This document shows positions 20,807 to 30,315 of a DNA stretch of 64,000 nt, one piece after another; within the stretch, counting starts at the first letter, position 1; each line of letters opens with the position of its first letter. Both the position numbers and the translations under genes were made by a program. The notes beneath the pieces were generated by a model. That model ran no database searches. It saw only the letters and a list, made by a program, of their open reading frames with translations, and was not told where the DNA came from. The stretch spans positions 62,001 to 126,000 of the forward strand of contig JBPJFY010000008.1 of the NCBI GenBank assembly GCA_051208045.1, in the 5' to 3' direction. Origin of the DNA: LZORAL124-50-18 sp051208045. Its GTDB lineage: Bacteria > Pseudomonadota > Gammaproteobacteria > Pseudomonadales > Oleiphilaceae.

Positions 20807-21343
20807 ATGGTTAATGACGCAGGTAAAACAGGAAGGATGGTACAGCCCCCGAAAGTAGATGTGCCCGGTATGCAGACGGTCTACGAGTTTTCACACTTTT
20901 GTGGCGAGGCCGATGCCATGTGTGTTACCTGCGAGCTGGCCGCGGAGACGTCCTGGAGCGCTCAGCTCCGGTTGGCTGAACTGGTTAAGGAAAAAATGTT
21001 GACCAGCCAACTCCGGTTTTTCTTGCAGGGTGGGGGCGGCATGATGGCTCGTTCTGATGAAGCACTTTTTCGGGAAGCAACGCAGAAAATAGCCACGCGA
21101 CAACTGCATCTTCTGGAAAAACAGATTCCTGTGAAGCAACGACGCACCGGCTCGAATACTCTGGAAAAAGCTGCCTCAGCGTCATGCTCGGTTCAAGCTG
21201 AATCGCCGAACAGGTTGCGTTTTGATGCACAGGAAGCGATGTCGGATGTAGGGGAAGTCAGCCCACAGGTGGCAACCTTACTGCAAGCCGCTCAGAACGG
21301 TACACCCTTTTGTGAAATATGTGAAAAGAACAAGCAATCCTGA
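20807..21343 (+). CDS. hypothetical protein with Cys pairs, first gene of the adaptor operon
   Basis: 178 residues from an ATG at 20807 (TTG at 20804 in frame). No signal peptide. It has HFCGEADAMCVTCEL near the N terminus and ends FCEICEKNKQS, so two Cys-x-x-Cys pairs could bind a metal or form a cross-link. Transcribed divergently from the Tle1 operon and 13 bases ahead of the DUF4123 gene, so probably part of the same secretion module. Function unknown. Confidence 0.65.
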   Translation: MVNDAGKTGRMVQPPKVDVPGMQTVYEFSHFCGEADAMCVTCELAAETSWSAQLRLAELVKEKMLTSQLRFFLQGGGGMMARSDEALFREATQKIATRQLHLLEKQIPVKQRRTGSNTLEKAASASCSVQAESPNRLRFDAQEAMSDVGEVSPQVATLLQAAQNGTPFCEICEKNKQS

Positions 21344-21356
21344 AAATCTGTTCGCT

Positions 21357-21968
21357 ATGAATGACGTGACTCTATTAGAAGATACGCTGGTTCCCGGGAA
21401 ACGGGAGAACCGGTCAAATTACCAATGGCTGATTCAGCGGCTTTGGTTTGCGGGCACTTCAATTGAAGCACCTGCGGTGTACGCCGTTTTGGATGGGGCG
21501 CGAGATGCCCGTATTGTGCCAATGATCAAAGCCAGTGGCTTACCCTACAAGTGCCTGTATGAGGGCGACTTGCCCGACGAAATTCTCCGCGTTGCGCCTT
21601 ATGTTGTGGGCTTGAAACCCAACGCAGCTTTCACGCGCGCGTTGCTCAAAGAAGGATGGGGAAATAGCTGGGGAATTTTTGTGACTGTGCCGAAGCCTGC
21701 CGTAGTAGAAACGGTTCGGCGCACCATGCGGAAGTATCTGCAGGTGCAGGGACCGGCGGGTCAAAAATTGCTATTTCGGTTCTATGACCCGCGTGTCATG
21801 CGCGCTTATCTGCCCAGCTGCAATCCATTTGAGGCGAAAATCATTTTTGGTTCAGCAACAGAAATCCTCTGTGAGGAAGAAGGCGGCCATGAAATCAAAA
21901 GTTTTCGTCGGGAGACGGGTGAGGGTGTGCGCATACTCAGGCAGTGGGTGGTCCCCAAAGTTGCCTGA
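21357..21968 (+). CDS. DUF4123 protein, putative type VI effector adaptor/chaperone
   Basis: 203 residues from the ATG at 21357, 13 bases after the previous stop; an upstream GTG at 21312 would overlap that gene. Strong DUF4123 pattern: YAVLDGARDARIVPMIKASG, CLYEGDLPDEI, VAPYVVGL, EGWGNSWGIF, LLFRFYDPRVMRAYLPSC. DUF4123 (Tap/TEC) proteins load effectors onto VgrG. Its presence next to a Tle1-type lipase supports a complete effector-loading cassette. Confidence 0.88.
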   Translation: MNDVTLLEDTLVPGKRENRSNYQWLIQRLWFAGTSIEAPAVYAVLDGARDARIVPMIKASGLPYKCLYEGDLPDEILRVAPYVVGLKPNAAFTRALLKEGWGNSWGIFVTVPKPAVVETVRRTMRKYLQVQGPAGQKLLFRFYDPRVMRAYLPSCNPFEAKIIFGSATEILCEEEGGHEIKSFRRETGEGVRILRQWVVPKVA

Positions 21969-22020
21969 GGGATATCACGCAGTCTGGTGACTTATCGGAG
22001 AAAATGTTTCGGTGTGAGAA

Positions 22021-22131
22021 CAGGCCGATATGGGTATGGTTCCCTGGTCGATGATTGCCCATCTGATCTGTCGTTCCCGCAAAGCCCTGTCTCCATTGAC
22101 CGATGAACGCATGGCGAAATACCTCGTCAGC
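22021..22131 (+). pseudogene. manB (phosphomannomutase) fragment at the duplication junction
   Basis: 22021-22037 repeats manB 26473-26489 and 22038-22120 closely follows manB 26800-26880 with scattered substitutions, so about 310 bp of manB are missing inside the fragment. The reading frame is not maintained. It ends exactly where similarity to the kinase 3' end begins. This is debris of a tandem duplication, not a gene. Confidence 0.88.
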
Positions 22132-22373
22132 GTCAACGCTTAGAACAGAATTGTCTCTCCCTAAGTAAAAACCTGTTAAATGCGTTCCAGTTCGCAAGCA
22201 CTGTTCTGGAATGCCCCCGGTAACTTGCGTCATAATAGCGGGCTTGATAAATCCGGTTGAAAATTGCTCAGCACAAATAAGCCTTACTCAAGCGCGCTCC
22301 ATGCGATTCTTCTGCCATATGTGGCAGGAGGCGCGTGCCTCTGCTCAACCGACAAATAAGCGAATTTGAGACA
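22120..22373 (+). repeat. duplicated segment, copy 2 (kinase 3' tail plus target-gene leader)
   Basis: 22120-22168 corresponds to the final codons of the kinase gene (compare 9238-9286) and 22169-22373 to the non-coding leader of the 9492 gene. The leader keeps the TTCCAG/CTGGAA inverted repeat and the AGGAGGCGCGTG element, so it probably carries the promoter and translation signals for the 22374 gene. Confidence 0.85.
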
Positions 22374-24149
<1,776 letters not shown>

Positions 24150-24618
24150 TCCGACCGCCCGTTTTTCTTTAGATCGAAAGTTTTTTGGCCAAGAATTTTT
24201 GAATCCGGCTCAAACCTGATTTTCGGCATGCTGACAGTGACCGTTTAAAACAACGTTTCTTTGTGCAAATCCCGTGGTTGTGGTTGTTGTATCATGGTAG
24301 TCGACTTTGGTGCAGGCCTGACAGCCGAAGTCCCTGTGTTCATTACGTACTCAGTGGAGTTATTTCCTTGGCTATCACCAGGGATGGCAGAGGGCTGCAC
24401 TGATGCGATCTTTCGGTTTGATCAGTGTGCAGTTGTCTCGAAACCACGTGAATATTGTGTTTTATTCGCGGGGCTATTTAAAAGGCGCAATGAAGCGGCG
24501 CATGGTGTGTGAAATAGGCTGGCGTGAAGCATCCCTGTAGTTGTAAGGTTTTCTGGCCGTAGAGCCTGTGTGCCACAGGTTGTAGGTCATTGCTTTTGGG
24601 CAGAGTAGTGGTCAGGCA
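24150..24618 (+). pseudogene. decayed DGR reverse transcriptase remnant
   Basis: Immediately after VR3 the sequence resembles the start of the functional RT downstream of TR (AGTGATCCG), then after about 70 bases jumps to a match with the RT 3' third: 24225-24265 aligns with 16125-16165 and 24440-24618 with 16440-16628, including the shared GCAGAGTAGTGGTCAGGCAG. The catalytic core is deleted, frames are broken and about 130 bp more are missing internally. The short open frame inside is meaningless. This shows a second full DGR cassette once existed here. Confidence 0.9.
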
Positions 24619-24675
24619 GGCAAGGAAAAAACAGTGGACAAACAATCACAAGACAAAGAACAAGAGGAACACGTA

Positions 24676-25203
24676 ATGAACTTCCGCAATGTGGCAAGCA
24701 GGGCCATTCGGTTCGGTGTGGTTTTCACGGTGGCGGGGTTTGCCGTACCTGCGGCGGCGCAAACCTGTAATGAGGCTGTAGTAGCCACCCCTCCCACGGC
24801 CCGTTTCACCCTGAACGGTGCCTTGGCCACCGACCAGCGAACCGGGCTGACCTGGACCCGTTGCAGCCTGGGGCAAAACTGGGATGGGGCCCGCTGCACG
24901 GACTTGCCTGAGAAGTATACCTGGCAGGAAGCGTTTCAGCACAGTTCTTCAGCGGATATCGCCGGCTTCACGGACTGGCGCTTGCCCAATATCAAAGAGC
25001 TGGCCTCGATTGTCGAGTTGGCCTGTGTTGACCCGGCCATCAACCTCGCTATTTTTCCTGACACGCCGTCCGGCATATTCTGGTCGGCGTCTCCCGCCCG
25101 TTATGGTGATAGTGCTTGGTATGTAGAATTCCGTAGCGGGTACAACAACTGGTTAACCAAGAGCATCAGCATGCATGTTCGTTTGGTTCGAGGCGGACAG
25201 TGA
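24676..25203 (+). CDS. DGR variable protein: short exported DUF1566 protein carrying VR4
   Basis: 175 residues from the ATG at 24676 with GAGG upstream. A signal peptide ends VPAAAQ before TCNEA. A single DUF1566/Lcl domain (TGLTWTRCSLGQNWDG, DWRLPNIKELASIVELAC) ends in VR4. Paralogue of the 16687 protein, in the same position relative to the RT remnant as that gene is to the functional RT. The stop overlaps the GTG of the following GNAT gene (GTGA). Confidence 0.9.
   Translation: MNFRNVASRAIRFGVVFTVAGFAVPAAAQTCNEAVVATPPTARFTLNGALATDQRTGLTWTRCSLGQNWDGARCTDLPEKYTWQEAFQHSSSADIAGFTDWRLPNIKELASIVELACVDPAINLAIFPDTPSGIFWSASPARYGDSAWYVEFRSGYNNWLTKSISMHVRLVRGGQ
25079..25197 (+). repeat. DGR variable repeat VR4 (diverged, one codon shorter)
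   Basis: 119 bp against the 122-bp TR: one codon is missing in the segment between TCTCCC and GCTTGG. Both ends match TR exactly (TCTGGTCGGCGTCTCCC and GTTCGTTTGGTTCGAGGCGGA), but several inner changes fall on non-adenines, for example GTC to GTA and GAC to AAC. Followed by CAGTGACTTGG as in VR1 and VR2. Confidence 0.82.
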
Positions 25204-25757
25204 CTTGGGCTTTGGGGACGTCCTTTACCAAGGCATTCGCATCCGAGCGTTTTATCCTTTCCCCCATTCAGCCCTCTGATTGGCCAGCCTTGTTGGCTGC
25301 AACGTGCTCAGAGCGTTTCCCCGTGGGTATCCCCCTGAAGCGTATACAAAACGAAGAACAGGCAAAGCGTTGGCACGAAAATCGTGTGAGTGATTGGCTG
25401 GCGGGTACGGGATTTGTGTGGAGTATTCGCGCGAAGGGGGCGGGCAGCGTGCTGGGCCAGGTGGCCTTAACAGGCACCGGGCGTGATTTTGCTTTGGCCT
25501 ATTGGATCAATCCGGAAGAGAGCGGGCGAGGCATAGCGACAGAAGCGTGCCGGGCACTGATTGGTCATATGAGAGAATCGGGGTTCCGGGGGCAGCTAAT
25601 TGCTGGCACGCATCTTTGGAATCAGGCGAGTGCCAGAGTGCTGAGTAAATTGGGGTTCCAGTTTCATGTGGAGCGATCCCATACCTTTGATAGTGGGCAG
25701 GTGGACAGAATACGAGAGTACAGGCTCGGTTTCGACGACTTCAACCCGGAAAGTTGA
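25200..25757 (+). CDS. GNAT-family N-acetyltransferase (RimJ/RimL-like)
   Basis: 185 residues from a GTG at 25200 overlapping the previous stop (GTGA). RimJ/RimL-type layout: ASERFILSPIQPSDW at the start, acetyl-CoA loop ESGRGIATEA (about residue 101), and NQASARVLSKLGF near the end. Acetylates an unknown amine, possibly a protein N terminus. Because the start codon lies at the 3' border of the VR4 gene, recombination there could affect its translation. Confidence 0.8.
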   Translation: MTWALGTSFTKAFASERFILSPIQPSDWPALLAATCSERFPVGIPLKRIQNEEQAKRWHENRVSDWLAGTGFVWSIRAKGAGSVLGQVALTGTGRDFALAYWINPEESGRGIATEACRALIGHMRESGFRGQLIAGTHLWNQASARVLSKLGFQFHVERSHTFDSGQVDRIREYRLGFDDFNPES

Positions 25758-25791
25758 TACACTCTCGCAAATTTTCTCGCGGGAGACCTCC

Positions 25792-27141
25792 ATGGATCTG
25801 AGTGCCTTTAAAGCCTATGACATTCGCGGCCGTGTGCCGGAGCAACTGAACACCCAATTCGCTGAGCAACTGGGCCGAGCCTATGTGGCCGTGACGGGGG
25901 CGAAAACCGTGGTGGTGGGCTACGACATTCGGCTGTCCAGCCCGGCAATGGCGGAAGCCGTGCGCCGGGGCATAACGGCCGCCGGCGCGGATGTGATGGA
26001 TATCGGCCTCTGCGGCACGGAGCAGGTGTACTTTTCCACGTTTCACTACGGCACGGATGGCGGCATTATGGTGACCGCCAGCCATAACCCGGAAGACTAC
26101 AATGGCATGAAGCTGGTGGGTCGGGGGTCTCGGCCCATCAGTTCAGACAATGGTTTGCTGGAAATCAAAGCGCTGATGACAGAAACGCTGCCGGATGCCG
26201 ACCAGGCGGGGTCGGTGCGAGCGCAGGACTGCATGGCCGATTTTGTCGCCCATTTGATGGGGTATGTAGCAGCGGATGAACTCACCCCGCTGACGATTGT
26301 GACCAATCCCGGCAATGGGGGCGCAGGCTTGGTGATTGACGCGCTGGCGCCTCATTTGCCCTTCGACTTCAAGCGGGTGCACCACGCACCGGATGGCTCG
26401 TTTCCTCATGGGGTGCCCAATCCGCTCCTGCCGGAAAATCGGGAAAGTACACGGGTTGCAGTGATCGAAGCGCAGGCCGATATGGGTATCGCCTGGGATG
26501 GGGATTTTGATCGCTGTTTCTTTTTTGATGCCTCCGGCCGGTTTATTGAAGGGTACTATTTGGTCGGCTTGCTCGCGGAGCAGTTTCTGGCCCGTGAGCC
26601 GGGCGCGAAGATCATTCACGATCCCCGCCTGACCTGGAACACCATTGATCTGGTGAGCAGCCTCGGCGGGCAGCCGGTACAAAGCAAAACCGGGCATGCC
26701 TTCATCAAGCAAACCATGCGCGATGAAGACGCCATCTACGGGGGCGAAATGAGTGCGCATCATTACTTCCGCGAGTTTGCCTACTGCGATTCCGGCATGA
26801 TTCCCTGGTTGATGATTGCTCATCTGATCTGCCGTTCCGGCAAATCCCTGTCCCAATTGATCGATGAGCGCATGGCGAAATACCCCGCCAGTGGGGAAAT
26901 CAATCGCACCATCGGTGAGCCAAAAGCGTTGTTGGCTGAGATTGAAGCCGCCTATGCGCCGAACGCGGTATCGGTTGAGCATGTGGATGGCCTGAGTGTC
27001 GCGTTTGATGACTGGCGTTTCAACTTGCGCATGTCAAATACCGAGCCCTTGGTGCGCCTGAATGTCGAATCCAACGGGGACGAGGCGTTGATGCGTGCGA
27101 AAACGGAAGAGTTGCTGGCGCGAATGGCGGCGTTTGCCTGA
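25792..27141 (+). CDS. manB: phosphomannomutase / phosphoglucomutase (ManB/CpsG type)
   Basis: 449 residues from the ATG at 25792 after GGGAGACC; the frame is open upstream to 25666 but homology starts at FKAYDIRGRVP. Active-site phosphoserine loop VTASHNPEDYNG (Ser97), metal loop DGDFDRC, sugar-binding GGEMSAHHYF, and phosphate-binding MSNTEPLVRLN. Interconverts mannose-6-P and mannose-1-P for GDP-mannose and exopolysaccharide or LPS synthesis. A fragment of it at 22021 marks the edge of the tandem duplication. Confidence 0.92.
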   Translation: MDLSAFKAYDIRGRVPEQLNTQFAEQLGRAYVAVTGAKTVVVGYDIRLSSPAMAEAVRRGITAAGADVMDIGLCGTEQVYFSTFHYGTDGGIMVTASHNPEDYNGMKLVGRGSRPISSDNGLLEIKALMTETLPDADQAGSVRAQDCMADFVAHLMGYVAADELTPLTIVTNPGNGGAGLVIDALAPHLPFDFKRVHHAPDGSFPHGVPNPLLPENRESTRVAVIEAQADMGIAWDGDFDRCFFFDASGRFIEGYYLVGLLAEQFLAREPGAKIIHDPRLTWNTIDLVSSLGGQPVQSKTGHAFIKQTMRDEDAIYGGEMSAHHYFREFAYCDSGMIPWLMIAHLICRSGKSLSQLIDERMAKYPASGEINRTIGEPKALLAEIEAAYAPNAVSVEHVDGLSVAFDDWRFNLRMSNTEPLVRLNVESNGDEALMRAKTEELLARMAAFA

Positions 27142-27304
27142 TTCACCGCCAGCGGCATGATGAATCAGGTTAACTGACACCCCTGCCACGCCCGTTATTC
27201 AATTTCTTCAGACGGGGTAGTGAATTTAATCATTGTTCTTCCGCGTTCGGAAAAACTAAGCTGTCCCTTCTAATCTACACCTGAAATCCGCGAGGGCATC
27301 GTTG

Positions 27305-27769
27305 ATGAAAAACATAGTCCGTGTGCTGGCCATGATTCCTGAGGGATCACTGGAGAAGAAGCGCATCATCGCCCTGGAAACCATGATGAGAAAGACGTAC
27401 CAGACCCACTTTGGCAACCGGTACGTACTCGTCTTTGTCTGGATGTCCATCCCAACCGGGCAGGCGTTTCAGGCAGGCAAACCCTCGACCGCGTTCACGG
27501 TGCAGATCCCTGTGGACGATGGCCTGCCGGACGCTCCGAGACATGCCTTTATGCGGGAGGTGTGTAGCCGGTGGATGCACATTACCGGCTGTGACAAAAC
27601 AGCAATCATCCTGAATTCGCCCGACCGGAGTGATGCGAAGAAGCAATTCGACACCTTTAACGACAAATTCAACGCCTCCCAACGCACGGCGACACAGCTG
27701 ACCCTGGCGACCCGGCTGCTGTATGGCCGACTTCGGAAGGGATATTTCACGACCTCAATCAATCTCTGA
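27305..27769 (+). CDS. hypothetical protein, 154 residues
   Basis: ATG at 27305 (TTG at 27302 in frame). No signal peptide. It has a predicted alpha/beta pattern (YVLVFVWMSIPTGQAF, AFTVQIPVDDG, HITGCDKTAIILNS). Not recognised. It precedes the tautomerase gene by 23 bases on the same strand, so the two are probably cotranscribed. Confidence 0.7.
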   Translation: MKNIVRVLAMIPEGSLEKKRIIALETMMRKTYQTHFGNRYVLVFVWMSIPTGQAFQAGKPSTAFTVQIPVDDGLPDAPRHAFMREVCSRWMHITGCDKTAIILNSPDRSDAKKQFDTFNDKFNASQRTATQLTLATRLLYGRLRKGYFTTSINL

Positions 27770-27792
27770 CCCCGGAATCAAGGGAGGCTCTC

Positions 27793-28179
27793 ATGCCGTT
27801 GTACAGCATCTCAACGCCCGACGCCCTGTCGTATGAAGCCAATAACGCACTGGCCAATGTGATCACGACCATCCATTGTCAGCTGACCGGTGCGCCGGAG
27901 ACCTTCGTTAATGTGGTGTACCATCAGAACGTGCCGTTGAGGAGAGATGTTGCCGTGCATATCCTGGCCAATGTGCGAAAGGGGCGAACCGCGGCCGTGA
28001 ATGCCGAGCTGCGTGACACGCTGGTTGAACAAGTCGCCCGCTTTGTGGGTGTCGAACAATCCGCCGTAGAAATTGACCTGTATGAAATGCCTTCGCGGTG
28101 GGTCATGGAAGGGGGAGAAATACTGCCTGAGCCGGGGCAGGAAGATCAGTGCGCGTGGCTGAAAGCGGAGCTGGAGTAA
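27793..28179 (+). CDS. tautomerase-superfamily protein
   Basis: 128 residues. Begins MPLYSI, so Pro1 after Met removal would be the catalytic base of the tautomerase/MIF/cis-CaaD superfamily. The middle (ETFVNVVYHQNVPLRRDVAVHI) and C terminus (VEIDLYEMPSRWVMEGGEILPEPGQE) fit the fused-length cis-CaaD-like group. Substrate unknown. AGGGAGG upstream is a good ribosome-binding site. Confidence 0.8.
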   Translation: MPLYSISTPDALSYEANNALANVITTIHCQLTGAPETFVNVVYHQNVPLRRDVAVHILANVRKGRTAAVNAELRDTLVEQVARFVGVEQSAVEIDLYEMPSRWVMEGGEILPEPGQEDQCAWLKAELE

Positions 28180-28250
28180 CCTCTTTTTCATCGATCGCTC
28201 GCTACTATCGCTCTATACTATCCCTCTATACATAGGCTTAGGAAAGACGA

Positions 28251-29183
28251 TTGATTTTGTCTCCGCCACCCGAGACCAAAGGTAGCCCAACGGTGATCGA
28301 TATTTCTGAAATACACATGATTCAAGTGATCAGTGATGTGGGCAGTATGAACAAGGCTGCGGAACTTCTCCATATTTCCCAGCCGACCTTGAGTAAAAAG
28401 GTGAGCCGGCTAGAGCAGAAATTGAAGCTGGATTTGTTTCTGCGAGACAGCGCCGGTATGGTGCCAACCGCTGCCGCCAGGGTTTTGCTGGAACACAGTG
28501 CCCCCTTGAAGGCGGAACTGAAACTGGTCGAGCGAAAGCTGGAACTCATGGCGGGCTTGATCGGTGGGTCGGTCAACATTGGCGTTGGCCCCATTGTTGA
28601 ACAAATTGTGTTGCCCAAAGTGCTGCTTGATTTTGCCGAGCAGGATTACCAATTCAAGATTTCCGTGGTCACGTTGTCGCAACAGGCACTGGTGGACCAG
28701 CTGAAACGAAGTGACATCGATTTGGCCATTGGCCCGTTTGCTGATGATGAGATTCCTGAATCCTGTGTCGCGCCGCTGAAAATGTCAGACAAACTGGTGA
28801 TTGCGGTGCGTAAAGGGCACGCTTTGTCTGGGCTGGCGCGCGTGGGTATTGCGGATTTCATTAAGTACAAAACCGTTTCCCCGAATATACCTACCCGTCT
28901 CGGTCATCAAGTTATGCAGCGGATTCGCGGGGCCCAGTTCGCACCGGATATTATCTGCGACAATTATGGTTTGGCGAAAACGGTTGTGGCGAATTCGGAT
29001 TTTATCACGGCAGGCCCTGAATCGTTGTTTCGTCAGGAGTTTGCCACCGGCGAGTTGGTAAAGATTGACTTTCCGGGGGACATTCATTGGCAGTGTCGGT
29101 GCCTGGCCAAACCGGAAACACTCCTCAACCCGATCGTACAGGCCGTGTTCGCCATTTTCTCTCAGTACATGACGGCGAACTAG
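28251..29183 (+). CDS. LysR-family transcriptional regulator
   Basis: 310 residues from a TTG at 28251 with AGGAAAG upstream; GTG 28293 (VIDISEIHM) is an alternative near the usual family start. N-terminal winged helix-turn-helix with MNKAAELLHISQPTLSKKVSRLEQKL, then an effector-binding domain (VNIGVGPIVEQIVLP, DLAIGPF). Two CTCTATAC direct repeats at 28211-28218 and 28224-28231 sit in the promoter region. Its neighbours give no clear target. Confidence 0.9.
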   Translation: MILSPPPETKGSPTVIDISEIHMIQVISDVGSMNKAAELLHISQPTLSKKVSRLEQKLKLDLFLRDSAGMVPTAAARVLLEHSAPLKAELKLVERKLELMAGLIGGSVNIGVGPIVEQIVLPKVLLDFAEQDYQFKISVVTLSQQALVDQLKRSDIDLAIGPFADDEIPESCVAPLKMSDKLVIAVRKGHALSGLARVGIADFIKYKTVSPNIPTRLGHQVMQRIRGAQFAPDIICDNYGLAKTVVANSDFITAGPESLFRQEFATGELVKIDFPGDIHWQCRCLAKPETLLNPIVQAVFAIFSQYMTAN

Positions 29184-29189
29184 TGGTGT

Positions 29190-30284
29190 TCACCCGCCCT
29201 GCTGTTTCTGATAAAACCACAACGCCAGCCCGCCCACGGCCAATGCGCCCAGAACGGCAAAGGTGATTTTCACCCAGCTCCAGGGACGCTCACCCTGCAC
29301 TTCGCCGGTACGCGCATTCACCAGAATCTGATACAGCTTGTCCTGGTAGCGGTAGGCAGACACCCAGACGGGCAGGAGGATGTGCTTGAAGGTGGCATCG
29401 GTGTAACTGGTGTGTACGGAATGAATCACCTGCTCATCGCCGCCAATGTCGCGTTTTACTTCGTCTCGAATCCGGCCATCCATGATTTTTTTCGCAATGC
29501 CATAACCGCGCTTGAGGCCGATGTGATAGGTTTCGGAACGGTACCCCGCCAGGTACTGGTCCTGGTAGTCCACCAGTTGGGGTAAATCCCAGGGCTCCAA
29601 CGCGTTGAGCTTGTCACGCGGTAACGACTCTGTGGCAGGCACCAGAACATCATCGAAGAGGCAGCGTACCCGCCCTTGCGCCGAATACCAGCGCGTGCGT
29701 CGCTCCTGTCGAGAGACTGACTTACCTTCGCTGTTGGTGCCTTGTACGGTCACATAATAGTGTTCTCCCCGTTTGCCTGAATAGAGGGAGGAGGTGTCGC
29801 AATCGTACGTCCAATAGGGTAGGTAGACACCTTCGAAGGCGTTATGCTGGGTGCGCTGCTGCTTGAGCTTATTCGGAGCGAACCAGAGTTTGCTGAGCCA
29901 GGTATTGAAGGCGGCCTTGGCTTCCTTTCGTTCCACTTTAAACGGCAGCAAGCCCTTGGGTTTGATTTTTTTGACCGTTTTGGCTTGCTCGATCACGATG
30001 GGGGTGTCGCAGAACGGGCATTGATTCGCCTGCTCGTTGCCCGCCAGCTCGTTTTCTGCGCCGCATCCTGTGCAGTGAACGACGTGTTTTTCGACTTGAT
30101 CTTCCGACTGTTCTTCGTGGTCGATGTAGGCCAGCAGGTCAATTTCCTTCTGGGCCTCCTGGGCGGCGTCGGTCGCGCCCTCAATTTCCATGGTGTGGTC
30201 GCAATACTGACATTTCAGCGATTGAGTGCCGGGATTAAATGTCAGTTTTGCGCCACAGGACTCGCAGGGGATTTCCAGCTGCAC
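29190..30284 (-). CDS. zinc-ribbon membrane-anchored protein, partner of the SPFH protein
   Basis: 364 residues from a GTG at 30284 after AGGAAAG. Zinc ribbons CESCGAKLTF..CQYCD (about 6-30) and CTGCGAENEL..CPFCD (about 70-95), a central beta-rich domain (EGVYLPYWTYDCDTSSLYSG), and one C-terminal transmembrane helix (ITFAVLGALAVGGLALWFY). Such proteins commonly occur beside SPFH/virion-core-like genes, as here (31-base gap). Probable membrane-associated scaffold; no enzyme activity is evident. Confidence 0.78.
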   Translation of the reverse strand: MQLEIPCESCGAKLTFNPGTQSLKCQYCDHTMEIEGATDAAQEAQKEIDLLAYIDHEEQSEDQVEKHVVHCTGCGAENELAGNEQANQCPFCDTPIVIEQAKTVKKIKPKGLLPFKVERKEAKAAFNTWLSKLWFAPNKLKQQRTQHNAFEGVYLPYWTYDCDTSSLYSGKRGEHYYVTVQGTNSEGKSVSRQERRTRWYSAQGRVRCLFDDVLVPATESLPRDKLNALEPWDLPQLVDYQDQYLAGYRSETYHIGLKRGYGIAKKIMDGRIRDEVKRDIGGDEQVIHSVHTSYTDATFKHILLPVWVSAYRYQDKLYQILVNARTGEVQGERPWSWVKITFAVLGALAVGGLALWFYQKQQGG

Positions 30285-30315
30285 GTTCTCTTTCCTTGCG
30301 TGGTTTTTTGATCAG

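Noticed and set aside
21312..21356. GTG at 21312 as start of the DUF4123 gene
   Set aside because: It would overlap the preceding gene by 32 bases and add residues outside the family; ATG 21357 fits the spacing better.
24261..24512. 83-codon open frame after VR3
   Set aside because: Lies within the RT remnant in a shifted frame; a chance opening in decayed sequence.
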